NCBI GenBank assembly: GCA_013396755.1
Contig: VWZF01001682.1
Span: 1,595,883 to 1,659,882, forward strand
DNA: 64,000 nucleotides
Reading direction: 5' to 3'
DNA from: Sclerurus mexicanus
Taxonomy: Eukaryota > Chordata > Aves > Passeriformes > Furnariidae
Each line of letters starts with the position of its first letter. The stretch's first letter is position 1. A program made the position numbers and the translations under genes. Under the pieces are notes generated by a model. That model was not told the DNA's origin and did not search any database. It saw only the letters and a program-made list of their open reading frames with translations. Shown piece after piece: positions 36,140 through 49,400 of this stretch.

Positions 36140-39100
36140 ATTCTGGGAGTGGTCCAGGTTATATAAAGAGAGATTTAACTGGCCCTTGTCAATACTGGTT
36201 TACATGTGATGATACAGCTGAACCTTGTCCCATTATAAGAAACACCAAGACAGGCCCTTCTTAATGCCTTATTCCCATCTCTTCTACTTCCTGTAGAATT
36301 CTGCCAAGTATCTAAATAGGAATCAGAAGGAAGAGAAGCTACTTCTTCTCTTTCTACTGAAAGACAAAAAGTATAAATTAACTCTACTGTTAAAATAAAC
36401 ATGACTGTTTATTTCATGTATATATTTCACATGCTGTATTGTATACAACAGTTACCCTATGTGCTGAATGGAAAGCTGGTTGTGCTGTTTTGGAAGGCTG
36501 GACCAGTTCCCACTGTGGTCATTATGATTCTCCTCTCAGGCTGCCAGATGGCTGTCTAGGTGTAATGATAACAGCTGTTTGATTCTACTTGCCAGCCTTG
36601 AGATTGAAGAACTCTGAAATCACTTGAGTACTACAGGATTAAATGAAGACAAAATGTAAACTTTTGTCTACTATAATTGCACGTTGATGAATAATAGTAT
36701 GGACTTTGCAGTAAATTATTGCTGAACATATTCTTATTTTTTAATTTCTAATAATTTGGTTTATGTTATTTTTTTATATTTAGTTGTACTTATTCTGTAC
36801 TGGTTATTCCTAGGTGTATCTAAAGAAAGAAAATTGATCACAGGAACAGAACACACTCTGGATTTTCTTCTGGTGTACAGGCTACACTGATTGAAGTATT
36901 GAATGCTTTTGCAACACCACCTTCCTGTAAGTAGGCTCAATCTGTGTGAAACATATTGTATAAAATTTTGTTGGGTTCCTGCATAATTCACTACTCTACA
37001 AGGAAAATGGCTAATTTAGCATTCTACCAGAGAAGCACTGACATATATTTATATGCACACATAAGAAGGAACAATATGAAGGCATAGCATGTTCTGATGT
37101 TCCTCCGTTGCCTTTTCTGAAACCAGATTGAGAAAGGAAAATCATGAGTCACAGGCACAATTAGCCAGTGTTCAGAAGTGGTAACTCTGTGCACTGCAGG
37201 AGATGTAACAATGAAAGTTTAAGGCTAGAAAAGCAAGAAATAGAGTTACAACATGAAGGGGCTATCGGGGTGGCTATATTTACTTTGCTCTTTCCAACTT
37301 CTCTCTCTGTCACTAAGATGAACAAACAACTAATCATAGTCTCTCCCAGCTAGAGATATACAACATGAACAGACATAGCATAAACATCTTCTGTGGCTAC
37401 TCCTGGTTATGTGCTTCACAGTTAATATCAAGGGAAACAGAAAGTAGCTCTGAGATGGTCAGAGTCTAGGAATATGTTGTGATTAGTAAATATTGAATAT
37501 TATTTTAAGTTGGATTTTATCACACTACTACAATCTGAGATATAAATCTCCTTATTGTTATGAATGGATCTTTTGAGATATATTCAATTCATAAAGTGTC
37601 CAGGTTTATAAAGTAAGGGGTTTTATTTGCAACAGATATTTGGGTTGGTATACTAGTTTTCTGGATTCAGAGTTATAAATTTTGCATAGAGTAACACTGT
37701 GAAAGTATTGTGATCTATTAACTTAAAAAAAAAAAGAAGGCTGTATTGGTTTATTTGATAGGGTATCATTTTATATGGTTGAAATGTGTAGACATGTGAA
37801 TACTCTTAGATCATAAAAACACATGGTGTTGATTAGGGGACAATTTAACTCCTTGAAACTCAGATGTTGATGTTGACTGGAATATTCAGTGCAAATGAAC
37901 TAAAACATGGGTGCAAAATTATGAAATAAAAATTTTTATTGTATTGAGAATTTAACTTGTCAGGGTCAAACATAGCAGTGTGATTTATTTTCTGTCATAA
38001 TGTATTTCCATCTACTGAAACACCTCTTAAATATGCAGTAATATTGTAAGATGTTTTGTTTGATTTTTCACTTAATGTTGACTTTTTTTTTTTGCAGGAA
38101 TATAGGCTAGGGAATGTAGCTTGCCATCTGTTGCTTAAATCTCTGTACATTACTGCATTGAATGGATAGCCTTTTTAGCCTAGCTTCATGATCTGGAAAT
38201 AGGAAGTGATATTTATGAGATAAGGCAGTGTAAGGTTATGTTAGTGCTCATTTGTTTATATCTGCACATTTGAACCTTCTGTAAGGGGTGGCATTTTGGC
38301 AGAGGGAAAGGTCTTGATACTAGTTTCTAAAATTTATGGAAAAACATGGCTGAGCAGAGGGGAGGTAGTTTTGTGCTATAGTTTTGTGTCTATAGTGTAA
38401 GTTTAAGCTATATTAGACAAGGGAGTTAAAAATTATAGTTATCTCTGTTATGGGAGAAACTTCAGTCAGAGACCAGCACTTTCTTACTAATAACACTCAA
38501 CTTCAAGTTGTAGATTTGTCAGAAACAAAGCAGCAGAAGTTTTCTCATACTTTGTGAAAATTCATGCTTTCCATGTCTACCATGAACAGTTTGTAAACCT
38601 TTTTAGCTTGGATAGTCAAAACCCAGTGCACCACAGGAACACTGATATATCTATAAACACATGGAGATGCAGCTGGGGGAACTGAATTCCATAATAATGC
38701 CTGAGTGCAGTCAAGTGCATGAAGTGTTTGCCTCTTGTTCTCAGCTTTCTGTTTGTTGGTTTAGGTATGTTTGTAATACTTCAGTGTGCTTTTACTGGCA
38801 GAACTGTTTTTCAGTGGTAAACATTTGTGTATGAAATAATTGAAGATTGTACCATAGTTCAATTTACTTGAACATGTAAATTGTCTCATTTATGAGTCAC
38901 TTGTGCGTGACTGGTACAGCAGGATTCCACATGATAAGTTAGGAAGTGTACAGTAATTGACATATAGTAATACTGAAACAGATTGTCCAATACATTTATT
39001 TCTTGGACAAAAACTGATCAATTTTAATTTGTCAAATTCTATACTGCTCTCTCATGGAAGTGAAAGTATATTTATTAAAACAGCAGTGACTGAAGTCTAG

Positions 39101-41296
39101 TGTGTTAAAATTTGATAATTTCTTTTGTCAAAGAAGCAAATCATGAGATTAACTCAAGAGTAATTGTTAAATTTAAAGTGCAAGGTAGTGGGAACACAAA
39201 AAAGGCTTTATGATGAGTTTTTGTCAATCTGTATAATTTTTCAGTTAAGCAGTCATAAATCAAGGAATATTGTATTTTTTTGAGGCTCATTAAAGAGACA
39301 TTATACATTAGAATAGTGAGGCAGTCAGCATAATGAAATGATGAATGCCTATAACTATCTGTATGTAAATGATGTGAGACAGATTTGCTGGTGCTACAGA
39401 GGAGAATGGCAATCTATTTGACAGTTCCCTGTAGGTGCTACTTCTGGATACAACTGACAGATGTTAAATGTAAACCTCTTCAACAGAAAGCACTTATTAG
39501 CTCTCAGTGGGGAAAAAATGGCAATATGAATAAGACAAATAGCAGATAATGCCATTTAAATAACTTTGTTCTTACAAAGCTTTATTGCCAATATGTTAAA
39601 GTCTGGAAGGCTGGAGTTTTGGTTTTTATTGAAACAGACTAGGTAGGTAAGAGAACATTTTTGAATTTAGAAAATTGTATTTTGAAACATTTAAGAAAAT
39701 TCAATTCGTATTACATCTTGATGGAAAATGTATATATGTGCCCTTTCATCAACACACCTCTTTTGCAATGTTATTTGATAAATATTTGTTGAATCATTAG
39801 TATCTATGATAAATGTCAGTACTATGTGTTTGCTAACTTTTTCAAATTAGTTTTAATTGTTGTTTCCTTTTATTTTTCCCTCCCATTATAGAATTGAAAA
39901 CTCTAATCTTTTAAATTTGTATTTTTAATGGAAAAAAAAGAGGAGAAGCAGTTAATAAAACCTGGTTAGCAATAGCAAATACTTTTTAGGACATCTTATG
40001 ATTTTATTTCTTGGCTATTTGTCTCAGTCCTAACCTAAGATACCACTCCTGGAAGCATAAAATACTAATCTGTCTGAGATTCACATTTTGATAATAATAC
40101 AACTCTTCATCAGAGATCAGCAGTAGTTCAGGAGACTATCAAACCCACTAGATTTATTTCTTATCCTACTTTGTAATAGATTAGGTTAGGGATTTATATT
40201 TCTTTAAAGTATAAATCTAGGCACATGAATTGATTTTTCAAATTGTCAAAGCTTTTTCTTTTTTGAGATAGCCTCTCCATAATGAAATTTTTTTTCTATC
40301 TGCCAGCCAAGATGCTGCTTGAAAGGGTAGAGATTAAGCCAACACTAAGAGTGATGCAATGTCTACATGTTTAGATTCCGTATGGCCTTATGTCTTTCAG
40401 TATTATGAAATCTGTGACACTGTGTGTGCTTTTTCTTTGTTATCTTTTGTCAACTGTTTAACGCTACCTTGTGTTGCTTGCACTAAATCTCTTTGGAATT
40501 TAGTGTTTTACTGCACCACTGCAGATTTGTAATCCTCTTTCATGGTTTTAAATTATCAGCCACATATGCACTGTGCCTGACTTAGTGGACATATTTATTG
40601 TTCCCTGGCCACTGTGCTTGCTAATTCGTTTCTTTATTGCTTTGCCTTGAATTAGGGAATACTCACCCTGTCTTCCCTGAATTCTTAAAGGAATAGCTAA
40701 GTTTGTTCCCTTGTAGTTTTTTGTCTTAGTTCCCACTGTTGCAGCTCAAATCTAGATTTTCTTTATGTAGATCCTCATGTGTGTTCATGTAGAATAGCCG
40801 AGTTTCAAGAATGTAGAATGTGAATATCACCTCAGTGGAGAAGAGTAAATACATTTTATGATAGAATTTAAATAATAGTCCATGACTATAACAGACTTCT
40901 CACACAGTCAGATTTGGAAAGAAAGGAGGAGTTCATAAGTCTGGGAAATGTATTCTGATACTATTAACCAACCCTCATTAAATGAAGTCTCAAAACTATT
41001 GTTCAATTTTATCTCCTTTTCTTAGCAACACAGTAGAGTTGCAGAGAAGAGATAATAATTACATTAGATAGAAGAACTTTCTATGCATTCCCTGGCTTAA
41101 GATTTTCTCCCTTTCCTTTGCTTCCTCTTCTATCCTCAACTGTTCTATAATCCCTCTTATATTAGATGCCACAAGTGTTTTCAAAACCGTCTTACCTATC
41201 TGGTTGAGCCAACCTCTGAAATGTTTTGAAAAAAGTGAAAACATCTAACATCTACCTTTACATGACACATAACAAAATTAGACCATGTGCTGTATC

Positions 41297-41370
41297 AAAA
41301 AAACAAACAAAAAGACAACCAACCAACAAAAAAAAAAAAACAAAAACAAAAACAAAAAACCCCAAACCCA
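41297..41370. repeat. A/C-rich low-complexity patch
   Basis: About 74 bases of A with C in caaaa, ccaa and cccc units, including a poly-A core. It is the complement type of the T/G patches. Confidence 0.85.
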
Positions 41371-44300
41371 CATTTGGTAGCATGTGTTCTATAGAAACCT
41401 CCTAAAATAATGTCTGGTTTGAAAATTTTATCCCCGAAAATGGAAGAACCAAATGAGCCTTTTCATTGTACCGTTTAAAGCTTTCATGATGCCAAACACA
41501 GTAACAGATCAGAGATTACTGCATCTGAAATGAAGTTCTGTCTGTTCCTTTGAGGTTGGTCCTTATATGATCATGTATGTTCTTTTATGATGCTCTGTAA
41601 ATCACTAGAAGTTAGTCTTTTACTGACGGTTCTGGTGACTTCACTTATTTGATGAGTCGAGGCTTAAAAGTTATTCACAAGTTTTAAGAATACACTTAAT
41701 ATGCATATATGACTGTATTGACTATATAAATATACACTAAGTAAATACAGTATATGTATTCTTGTAAATATAGACTATATAAATAAATATTTAATACCGT
41801 TGGGTTTTTTTTTTAGGAAAACAACTACAGTTTAATAATTTACAATATAATGTAATTGCTTCCAGTAGTTTGAAAAAATTGCTTTGAAATGTCTCACCAA
41901 ACTTTTTAAACTAATAATAAAGGATATCGAAACATAAATGTTTCATTGTCTCATTACTTCTGTTTAGTGTAAATAATAAATTTAGTATAATGACATCTAT
42001 GTAAACTGCTGAAGAATGATGCATTTTTTAAAGAATATTATGTCAAATCAGGGAGGAAAATCCATCCTAATGAAAACTAAATTGAAAATACATGTATATG
42101 TTATGTTGAGAGTTTTATTGCACTGTCATTACATTTTAAAATCAATTTGCTTCTTGTAACTTGAATAATTTTGTACTTGAATAATTTTTTACTAAGCTTA
42201 ACATTAGCTATCACTAGCATTAGTTCTTTATATATCAGTTCAACCTGATTGGTAGTCTACAAATAGAATTATAATTTCAAGTCTAATGCCTTTGTCAGTT
42301 ATATTTATCTGAATTTATGACTTTATTAATTGTAAAAGAATTGAAATCTCTTGGACATTATTCCTCTTTTACTCAAAGAAATCCCTTTACAGATTGCAAT
42401 AAGGAAGTACTATGATGCTTATCCAACTATTTCAGCTATTTTCTTTTTAGAACTGAATAACATGTTTAAATGATACTGAATGACAGTTTTATGAGCTGAG
42501 ATCTGCTGTGTAAGTGTGTCAGGAGAGTACAAAATTAAAATATAATTGTTATTAAAATATAATAACATTTCATTAATATCTAGTTCAAGTAATCAAATAA
42601 TTAAAACATTTGTATTTTGAGATTGATTCTAGTGGCAATATTTTTACATAAATAATATCTTGGGTTAACCAAACTTCTTGCAAACAAAATGCTCGTGGAT
42701 TTGTCAAACACAAAAATCAAATCTCTTCACCTCTTAAGGAAAACATTTGGAGTTTTACATGTAAAAGAGAATTCTGACTGCACCAAAAACTCAGTCTTCA
42801 CGAGTGGTGTCAAAATTAAGAGTATTAGTTCTCATCTGGGAAAAGGATGAGGGAAAGGAAAGCATGTATTTAGTCAACCTGTTACACTGGATAATGTTTG
42901 TTTATTTAATTGTTTGTATTAAATATTGTTACAGTCCACAAATACAATCTATGTATGTATAAGTTCATATATAGTGTCTTTGTTGTTGTTTTACAATCTA
43001 GTTTTTAGGCTAGGCTGAAAAAAGCCACAAACGCATACTCAGCAAAAGATCCCAGTCACACAGCGCTATACAGCTGAAGGGGGGCTGAAATTTACACATC
43101 AGTTTAGAAGTTTCTAATTCTCCTTAAACAGGAAACTGAAAACTCTTCTTCAGTCCTTCCAACATAAAAAGCATAGTTCTATAGTGACAATGAAAGGAGA
43201 CTCATAAGAATTGCTTGCTTCACTGATGCTTTCAAGATTTGATACACGAGCATGAGCACTTGTAAGTTGTCATTGTCTCAGGGTTGTCAGTCTGTACTTT
43301 GTCTTTTTAATAATGAGGATACAGTTTTAGAACTTCATTGCCAAGAGATGAAAGTTAAGGCAAGCCTATGGAAAATATACATATGGAAATGAGTGGCAGT
43401 TTTATCTTAAGACTTTTCAAGATTTTAAGAATAGGTATATATTTAAGCAGTCTCAAAAGAGTCCTTTGTTTTTTCTGAGATGTAGAAGAATTTTTACCAT
43501 AAAAATTAAGTAGAAAGACACAAAGATTTATGACTGGTATTGAAAATGCTGTGGACTGAGCAATTGGATTGCAATGTATTCTAGGCTTCCTCTTCAGCCA
43601 TTGTAAAATTTTGACATTCATAACTGAGACTGAAGGTGAAGTATTGTGGGGAAGAGAAAGACTAAAATTGTAACTAAATGCAAGAAACAGTAAAAAAGAA
43701 TAAACAATGGTGAGAGTATGACTTTGGACACAAGTGTAGAGGATGAGATGAAAGGAAGCTTGAAAGAGAGAAAGATAATGAGAACTTTTTTTCCCATCTT
43801 AATTTTAGACACTGCCATAACCTGAAGCAAACTGTTTGACATTGCAAAGCAGAAGCAATTATCTATTTTACTGAAGCGATTTTCACCTGAAAGAATGGAA
43901 ATTATAAAATGAAAAAAGCTGGTGTAGGAATACTGTACTGGCAAGCATGTATTTAAAGTCTAGTAAATTTGGATGAGATGCATCACTTGGTAAGAATAGT
44001 AGCAAAGCAAACATAAATATTAGTTCTCTAAAATGTCTTCAAATATAATTAAATATATAGATGTGTATATATTTTACATCCTTTTATATGTATCTCTATG
44101 CGCATCCAGTTTTGTACTTTTGTATGCACACATCATTAAAAACTGAACTTCATTACCTATCTTCATTTTCTGGTGAACTTTCTCTGCCAAAACTTCAATA
44201 AAGTTTTTCATTTCACAATTGCATTTTATCATTGTATTTGAACAATAAACCTGTAGTAGGCCCATTGCACTGTAAGTACTTGCACAGTAGCCTAGAATAC

Positions 44301-44640
44301 CTCTCATTTTCACCCTCTTACCAACTGCATCAAACCAAGCTAGGTTTAATAAATGCATAGTCTTTTAGTTTTTTGAAATTAGTTTGGGAGGTAGACAAGA
44401 ACAGAAAAAAAACCCTTAGATTAATATAAAAATTATAACATTTTAATTTCTGATATGAATAAAATTAGCCTTTTTCTACTTGTTGCACCATGGAAAAGTT
44501 TGCGTAAACTTTTTAAGGAAAAGGAGTTTTAGATTCACAAGAGTCTGGAGTGGATGTTTTACCTGATCTCACTGATAGCCATTTTATTTTTAGTAGATAT
44601 ATTTCTATAGTAACTGAAGGAAGAAAAAAGGCTCCACTTC

Positions 44641-44846
44641 TCTCTTATATCTGATAGGATTTAATTCTGTGTTTCAAGCAAGAGTAACTGTGAAACTGCA
44701 CTTTCTTCTGCTTTTCCTATTAAACTGTTGTTATCTCAACCCATGAGTTTTCTAGTCCTTACCCTTCCAATTCTCTCCCAAACCCCACTGATGGGGGAGT
44801 GAGCAAGCAGCTGTGTGGGGCTTGTTAGCTGGCTAACTACCAGGGC
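44641..44846 (+). mobile_element. ERVL-type LTR fragment, 3' (R/U5) part, top strand
   Basis: The sequence has the ordered blocks of the 3' part of a widespread bird ERVL-class LTR: 'cttttcctattaaactg', 'ttatctcaacccatgag', 'ttccaattctctcccaaa' and 'ccccactgatgggggagtg'. It ends with 'agcaagcagctgtgtgggg' and 'cttgttagctggcta'. The ATTAAA at 44719-44724 is the probable LTR polyadenylation signal. No matching 5' LTR start or internal retroviral sequence is seen nearby, so this is a truncated remnant without coding capacity. Family assignment rests on recalled consensus order and not on a search. Confidence 0.75.
44719..44724 (+). promoter_or_regulatory. ATTAAA polyadenylation signal of the LTR fragment
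   Basis: It lies in 'cttttcctattaaactg', the expected place in this LTR type. Confidence 0.6.
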
Positions 44847-46319
44847 AAAGGCAGTTAGCATGATTATCTTTGTCATTACTGATTTTAAGAGTGAACTTAT
44901 TTTTTTATCTGAGTTGGAAACATATTGTGTAAAAGAAGCAAGATCATAAAAAGGAATAACTTAGAGTTTATAGAGTAAACAAACATACAAAAGCTGGTAG
45001 AACAATGGAATTTTACGGATATGAAGGAGAAGGTGGTAGGTTTTTAGCGTGCTCTAAGTTAAACACTAATATAAAGATGTCTTTCATACTGTATATATGC
45101 ATGTTTATGTGTCTCTTTATACTTAAACTTCTCCATGTTGAGATTTGTAAGGACATGGAAACTATGAATATTTCTGGGTTTGTTTTGGATTATAGCTGTT
45201 TTTTTATAAACTACTGTGATATCTCTGACACTGTGCATCTTTTCAAGGAATATTTTACATTTCATAGCAACAAGATGGAGGCTGTCATCATATGTTCTTG
45301 CTAAGGTTTTTAATACAGAAGCTAAGCAATCCTTTTGCATTTTTTATGTCTCATTAGAAGGATAATTATGATATTCATATGACTTTTTGGTGGTCTCAGT
45401 AAGGATAAACACATGCACACACATATACCTGTGCACTGAGGTATGGGTATGAACACGTACATATAGGCACCATTTCAGTTACGATTTTCATTTAGAAGGT
45501 AAAGAAGACATAAATACAAAAATAATGTTGTATTTCCTGCTAATAATCTCATTACTGGTGGAATAATCTTCTTCTTGTATTCATTTTGTTGTTTGGTTTT
45601 TTTGGTGGTGCGTTTCTTTTTTCATTTTAGTGCATTTTTTTCAAATCTAATTAAAATCCAATTCTGATTTCATTAGGACTTGTTCACTTGAAAATATAAA
45701 TCAAACTGATTTACATATGCCTGATTATGTAACAGTTTCTTAGAATTCAATAGGACTATCATCTCAAACAGTAATCATGTAACAGACCTATACAACATGT
45801 ATCATATACTGGCTTATTAAGAGAGTTACTAATACAACTACTCACTACATTTGCCTTAGCACATCCATAAAGACTTTATAAATTCTGTTAATTTTCAATG
45901 GTGTGTTTTGAGAGTCCACTCTATATCACTCTTTTGTTTTCTTCTGATCATTACAGTTGAAAAACTGATCTTGGAGTCTCTGCCAAAATTAACTATTTAT
46001 AGACAGTTGTTTCTTGGTTCTTCAAAACTACTCCTTTTCTGCTGTCTTTGTCTGGCACTTTGAATTTTTGATATTTTTCATAGTTTAGAAGGATTTAAAT
46101 TTCTTAAGTATTAGAATATTAAAATGCCTCAAAATGCTAAATGTTTTAAATTGTAGCAGAAAACTTCAAACAAATGCAGAATTTTTGAGCAGTTATCAAA
46201 TTTATTTAAATATAAAACATTCACTGCAGTTGGCACTGCAAAATTCTTCATCTGTTGCTGCCCTATTGGAACGTAGTACATAATCTTTTTTTTCTGCTTG
46301 TGATTGTATAGACAGGAGA
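44847..46319. other. unique AT-rich non-coding DNA
   Basis: No gene or further repeat is recognised. The 99-codon open frame at 45005-45304 has no recognisable domain. It overlaps a 93-codon frame on the other strand, as chance frames in AT-rich DNA often do. Confidence 0.55.
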
Positions 46320-46370
46320 ATGGACCAAATTACTAAGATTCCCTCCAGACCTATTTTCTATGGTTCATTT
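46320..46370 (+). mobile_element. possible CR1 3' terminus, top strand
   Basis: 'atggaccaaattactaagat' followed by 'tccctccagacctattttc' and 'tatggttc' resembles a sense CR1 end of the form 'gatctctaagattccttccagcc...ttctatgattc'. It is only about 50 bases and diverged. It ends 44 bases before the duplicated segment begins. Confidence 0.35.
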
Positions 46371-46413
46371 TTCTTGTTCTTTTCAGGCAAGAATATAACC
46401 ACAAAGTTTTAGA

Positions 46414-49400
46414 TCTTTGCAACTAGGTGATATTTTCTGATTATAAAAATGGTTAAATGTAATATAGATGGATCAAGCATTTGCATTTTATTAGGGAGTA
46501 AATACTGTTGTAGTGAAATTTGTGATATTTATTATTACACAGTATATTAGTCAAATCAAAAATAACTGGTATTTTAAGATCCTATTAGACCTCTTAGAAA
46601 CAGGAGTTTTTCTCTTAATGGTTTTGAAATTTTAGTAAACTAAAGAGTAACAGCATTAGAATGTTTATAAGGGGTACGATGATACTGTCAGTAATTATTT
46701 TGATGGTTTAACAATTGTGTTCAAACACCCCTTACTCTAGCATTTTCAGAAATTTCTTGCGCTTTGAGCCTTAATTGTGATTTGGGGTTTTTTTTGTTTT
46801 TGTTTTGTGTTGTTTTTTTTTAATAAGAACAAGTGTCATTTATGCAGTTGTCAGCATTAATTATTAATCTGGCAACATAGGTGCAACTTTTGAAAGTACA
46901 AATCTGGAAGAACTATGTATCATTTTAACTTACATGTGGATTTCTACTCCTTTAATATATTTGAGAAATTTCACATTTTTTTCTTCCTCATATTTTGTCA
47001 AAATAAGTCAAACACAACCTTGCCCACACTCAATAGAACATATCTGAAAACCCAGTTTCTGTGGTTGTAACCCTTAGAAAATTTCAGGAAAAAATGGTGG
47101 TAATCAACTGTTTACAGTGATTCCTTTTTGATGTAAATTAACTCTGTACTAAAATATGGTCAAATAATCATCGATTGTATAATTAATTTTCATTGCATAT
47201 TAAGGATTCAGATCTGTCAAAAGCCCCACAGTGTGTGTGGAATCAAAGTTTTAAAAATTAATCACCAGGCAGGATATTTTCCTGTACAAAACCAAAGCAC
47301 GATAATAGTAGTTGTTGACCTCTTGTTTTTTACTTGCAAATCATAAGACTAAAATCAGATTGTGTTTGCCAGATGCACATTTTTATCTTTTCATGAGCTG
47401 AAAGTTCAAGTTTGTTTTCTTTTTTGAGGTCTTCAAATATTTCCTTTCTATTTTCTTGCTAAAGTTAAATTTTATTTGAAATAAGTGTTTATATAAGATT
47501 TCACATCCTTAGAGAGTGAGGTGCTAAATGAATCAGATGAGAAGTGTTAGCACAATTTCATAAAATAAAATTTTTCATTTTCCTTCTGTAACACTAATTT
47601 TGATGACCCAGTGGACTGCAATGTTATGCTTTCTAACCGGACAGGATTAAACCATGGATTCTACTTCTTGGAGAGAGTTGGAAGGGCCTCAAGAAGTAAG
47701 TAGGGAAAAAGTATTAAATGCTTAGTATAGCCCAAGAAGTTTGTCCTTTCCAAAAACTTTTCTTGCAAGTACCTATATTGAAAAATTTGAATTTTCATGT
47801 TTTTGCAAACAAGATGCATTAAAATATTTGTGTAAGATATTTTTTGTTGTGGTGGTGATGCAGTTTAGCTTGGTAGCACAGCCAGTAGCTGGAAGAGGCA
47901 GTATGTAAAATCAGTCCTAACTATTGCTATTTCATTAAAAATAATCCAGATACTTATAATTTCAGAATTAGGATCATCATCATAATTTTGGACCTGTATG
48001 TTGATGGTTACCTAACACCTGCAGGAAAAGTTGTTAACAATCTTAATATTTATAGACTTTCCTACAAATATTATTTCCAATTATGTGGTATTTACATGTC
48101 AAGTTCTGGGGCCCATCTCTGCTTGCTCCCAGTACAGCAAATAAAGTGCATTAGCCTCCCTGAAAAAGTCAACAGACCTCCTTAGATCCTTCCCATCTTC
48201 TAAAGAGAACTCCTGTTACCTGATTGCTCAGACTCCATTTTCTAGCTGAAACATATTGTATGTCTCCATGTGTGTGTATAAGATTAGGTAACTCTCTCTT
48301 ACGGAACTTCTTCCAGCACAGAGGAGCCTTATGATCTTATCAAAGTGTGCCTGAAGAGGAAATGCAGATTTAATGACAAACAATCCCATCTTTATTATCT
48401 GTCACTTTCTTGTCACTTCATATTAAATTATGACAGTTTAAGGGCACTGCTATTGCTCTGTTTTTGAAGGAGTTTCTTGGAGAGCACGTTTGATATTTGA
48501 ATAATCAAAGAAGAATGCTCCAGCACCTTTTTTCTAAGAGTTTATGTGACTTTCCTGTGAAATGACCCAGTCTTTGATACTATGTTTGATTAAAATACGT
48601 CATTATTTTGAACTTCTAAGATGAAAAAAAGGGATTTTTTTATCTAACATCTATAGTAAGCATTGGTTAGGCTTTTTTACAAGCTGATAGTTTTGAGGAG
48701 AGAAATAAATGTGAGATGTTTGTAAAGTTTTATTTATACTATTTGGGATTAATTAAATGAGAGGCAAAAGAGCAGAATCTGACCTGAAAACTAGTTGCAG
48801 ACCTGAAAAACAACCTGAAAACTAGTTGTCTTATTCTGTGTATATCATTTTCATCATAAAAAGTGTGTTATAATTACATATGAGTTGCATGTGCATACGC
48901 AATTTGTATAATTGGATGTGTCTGCCTATTTGTCACAGGCAGGATTAGAAGTACAATTTTAAAGTCTAGACACTGATCTGTAAAAAGCAGAACCATAGTT
49001 GACCTCACTATGTGTAACTAATTAGGGGATTAGCTGGTAAAGGATCTTTCAGATATGGTGGCTGCCTACATTCATCTTCCCTTTACCTCACTTGCTTGAA
49101 CAGGGGGGTTGAACTCTCATCTTGTCTCTAAAGAGGTTGCGTATATGTTTCTTCTTTTTCTTACAACTTAAGTTTTAGAGTAAATACAGTTTTTCATGTG
49201 TATTTTACTGGAACAATGCATCTTTTTATTCCCTACCACTGTGATTCTGTAATCTTAAAATGAAATGTAAGTATAAGCTAATGTCACATCACCATGCTAT
49301 TGAATAAGCAGCACATCTGGCTGACGTAGAACCAGATGTTATTCCATTTAGAAGGTATTTAGAATAATGATTCTTGTAATGTGGAGGCTTAAGGAATGTG

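Larger units (their letters stand above)
33061..44640. other. unique AT-rich non-coding DNA, 11.6 kb
   Basis: The largest stretch without any recognised transposon. It contains a TTTA-rich low-complexity part (33205-33255), a 21-22-base tandem duplication (35532-35574), a T/G patch (36061-36139) and an A/C patch (41297-41370). The longest open frames (33521-33880 and 43618-43944, both bottom strand, 119 and 108 codons) have AT-driven composition and no recognisable domain. Confidence 0.6.

Noticed and set aside
43355..43944. Two adjacent bottom-strand frames (43355-43621 and 43618-43944) that look like overlapping genes
   Set aside because: The stop/start overlap is a bacterial-style arrangement with no meaning in this genome. 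Both peptides are hydrophobic and AT-driven, with no domain.
47645..47700. Possible CR1 relic ('gttggaagggcctcaag')
   Set aside because: A 17-base resemblance to the antisense CR1 end without the expected following blocks. It is too short to separate from chance.
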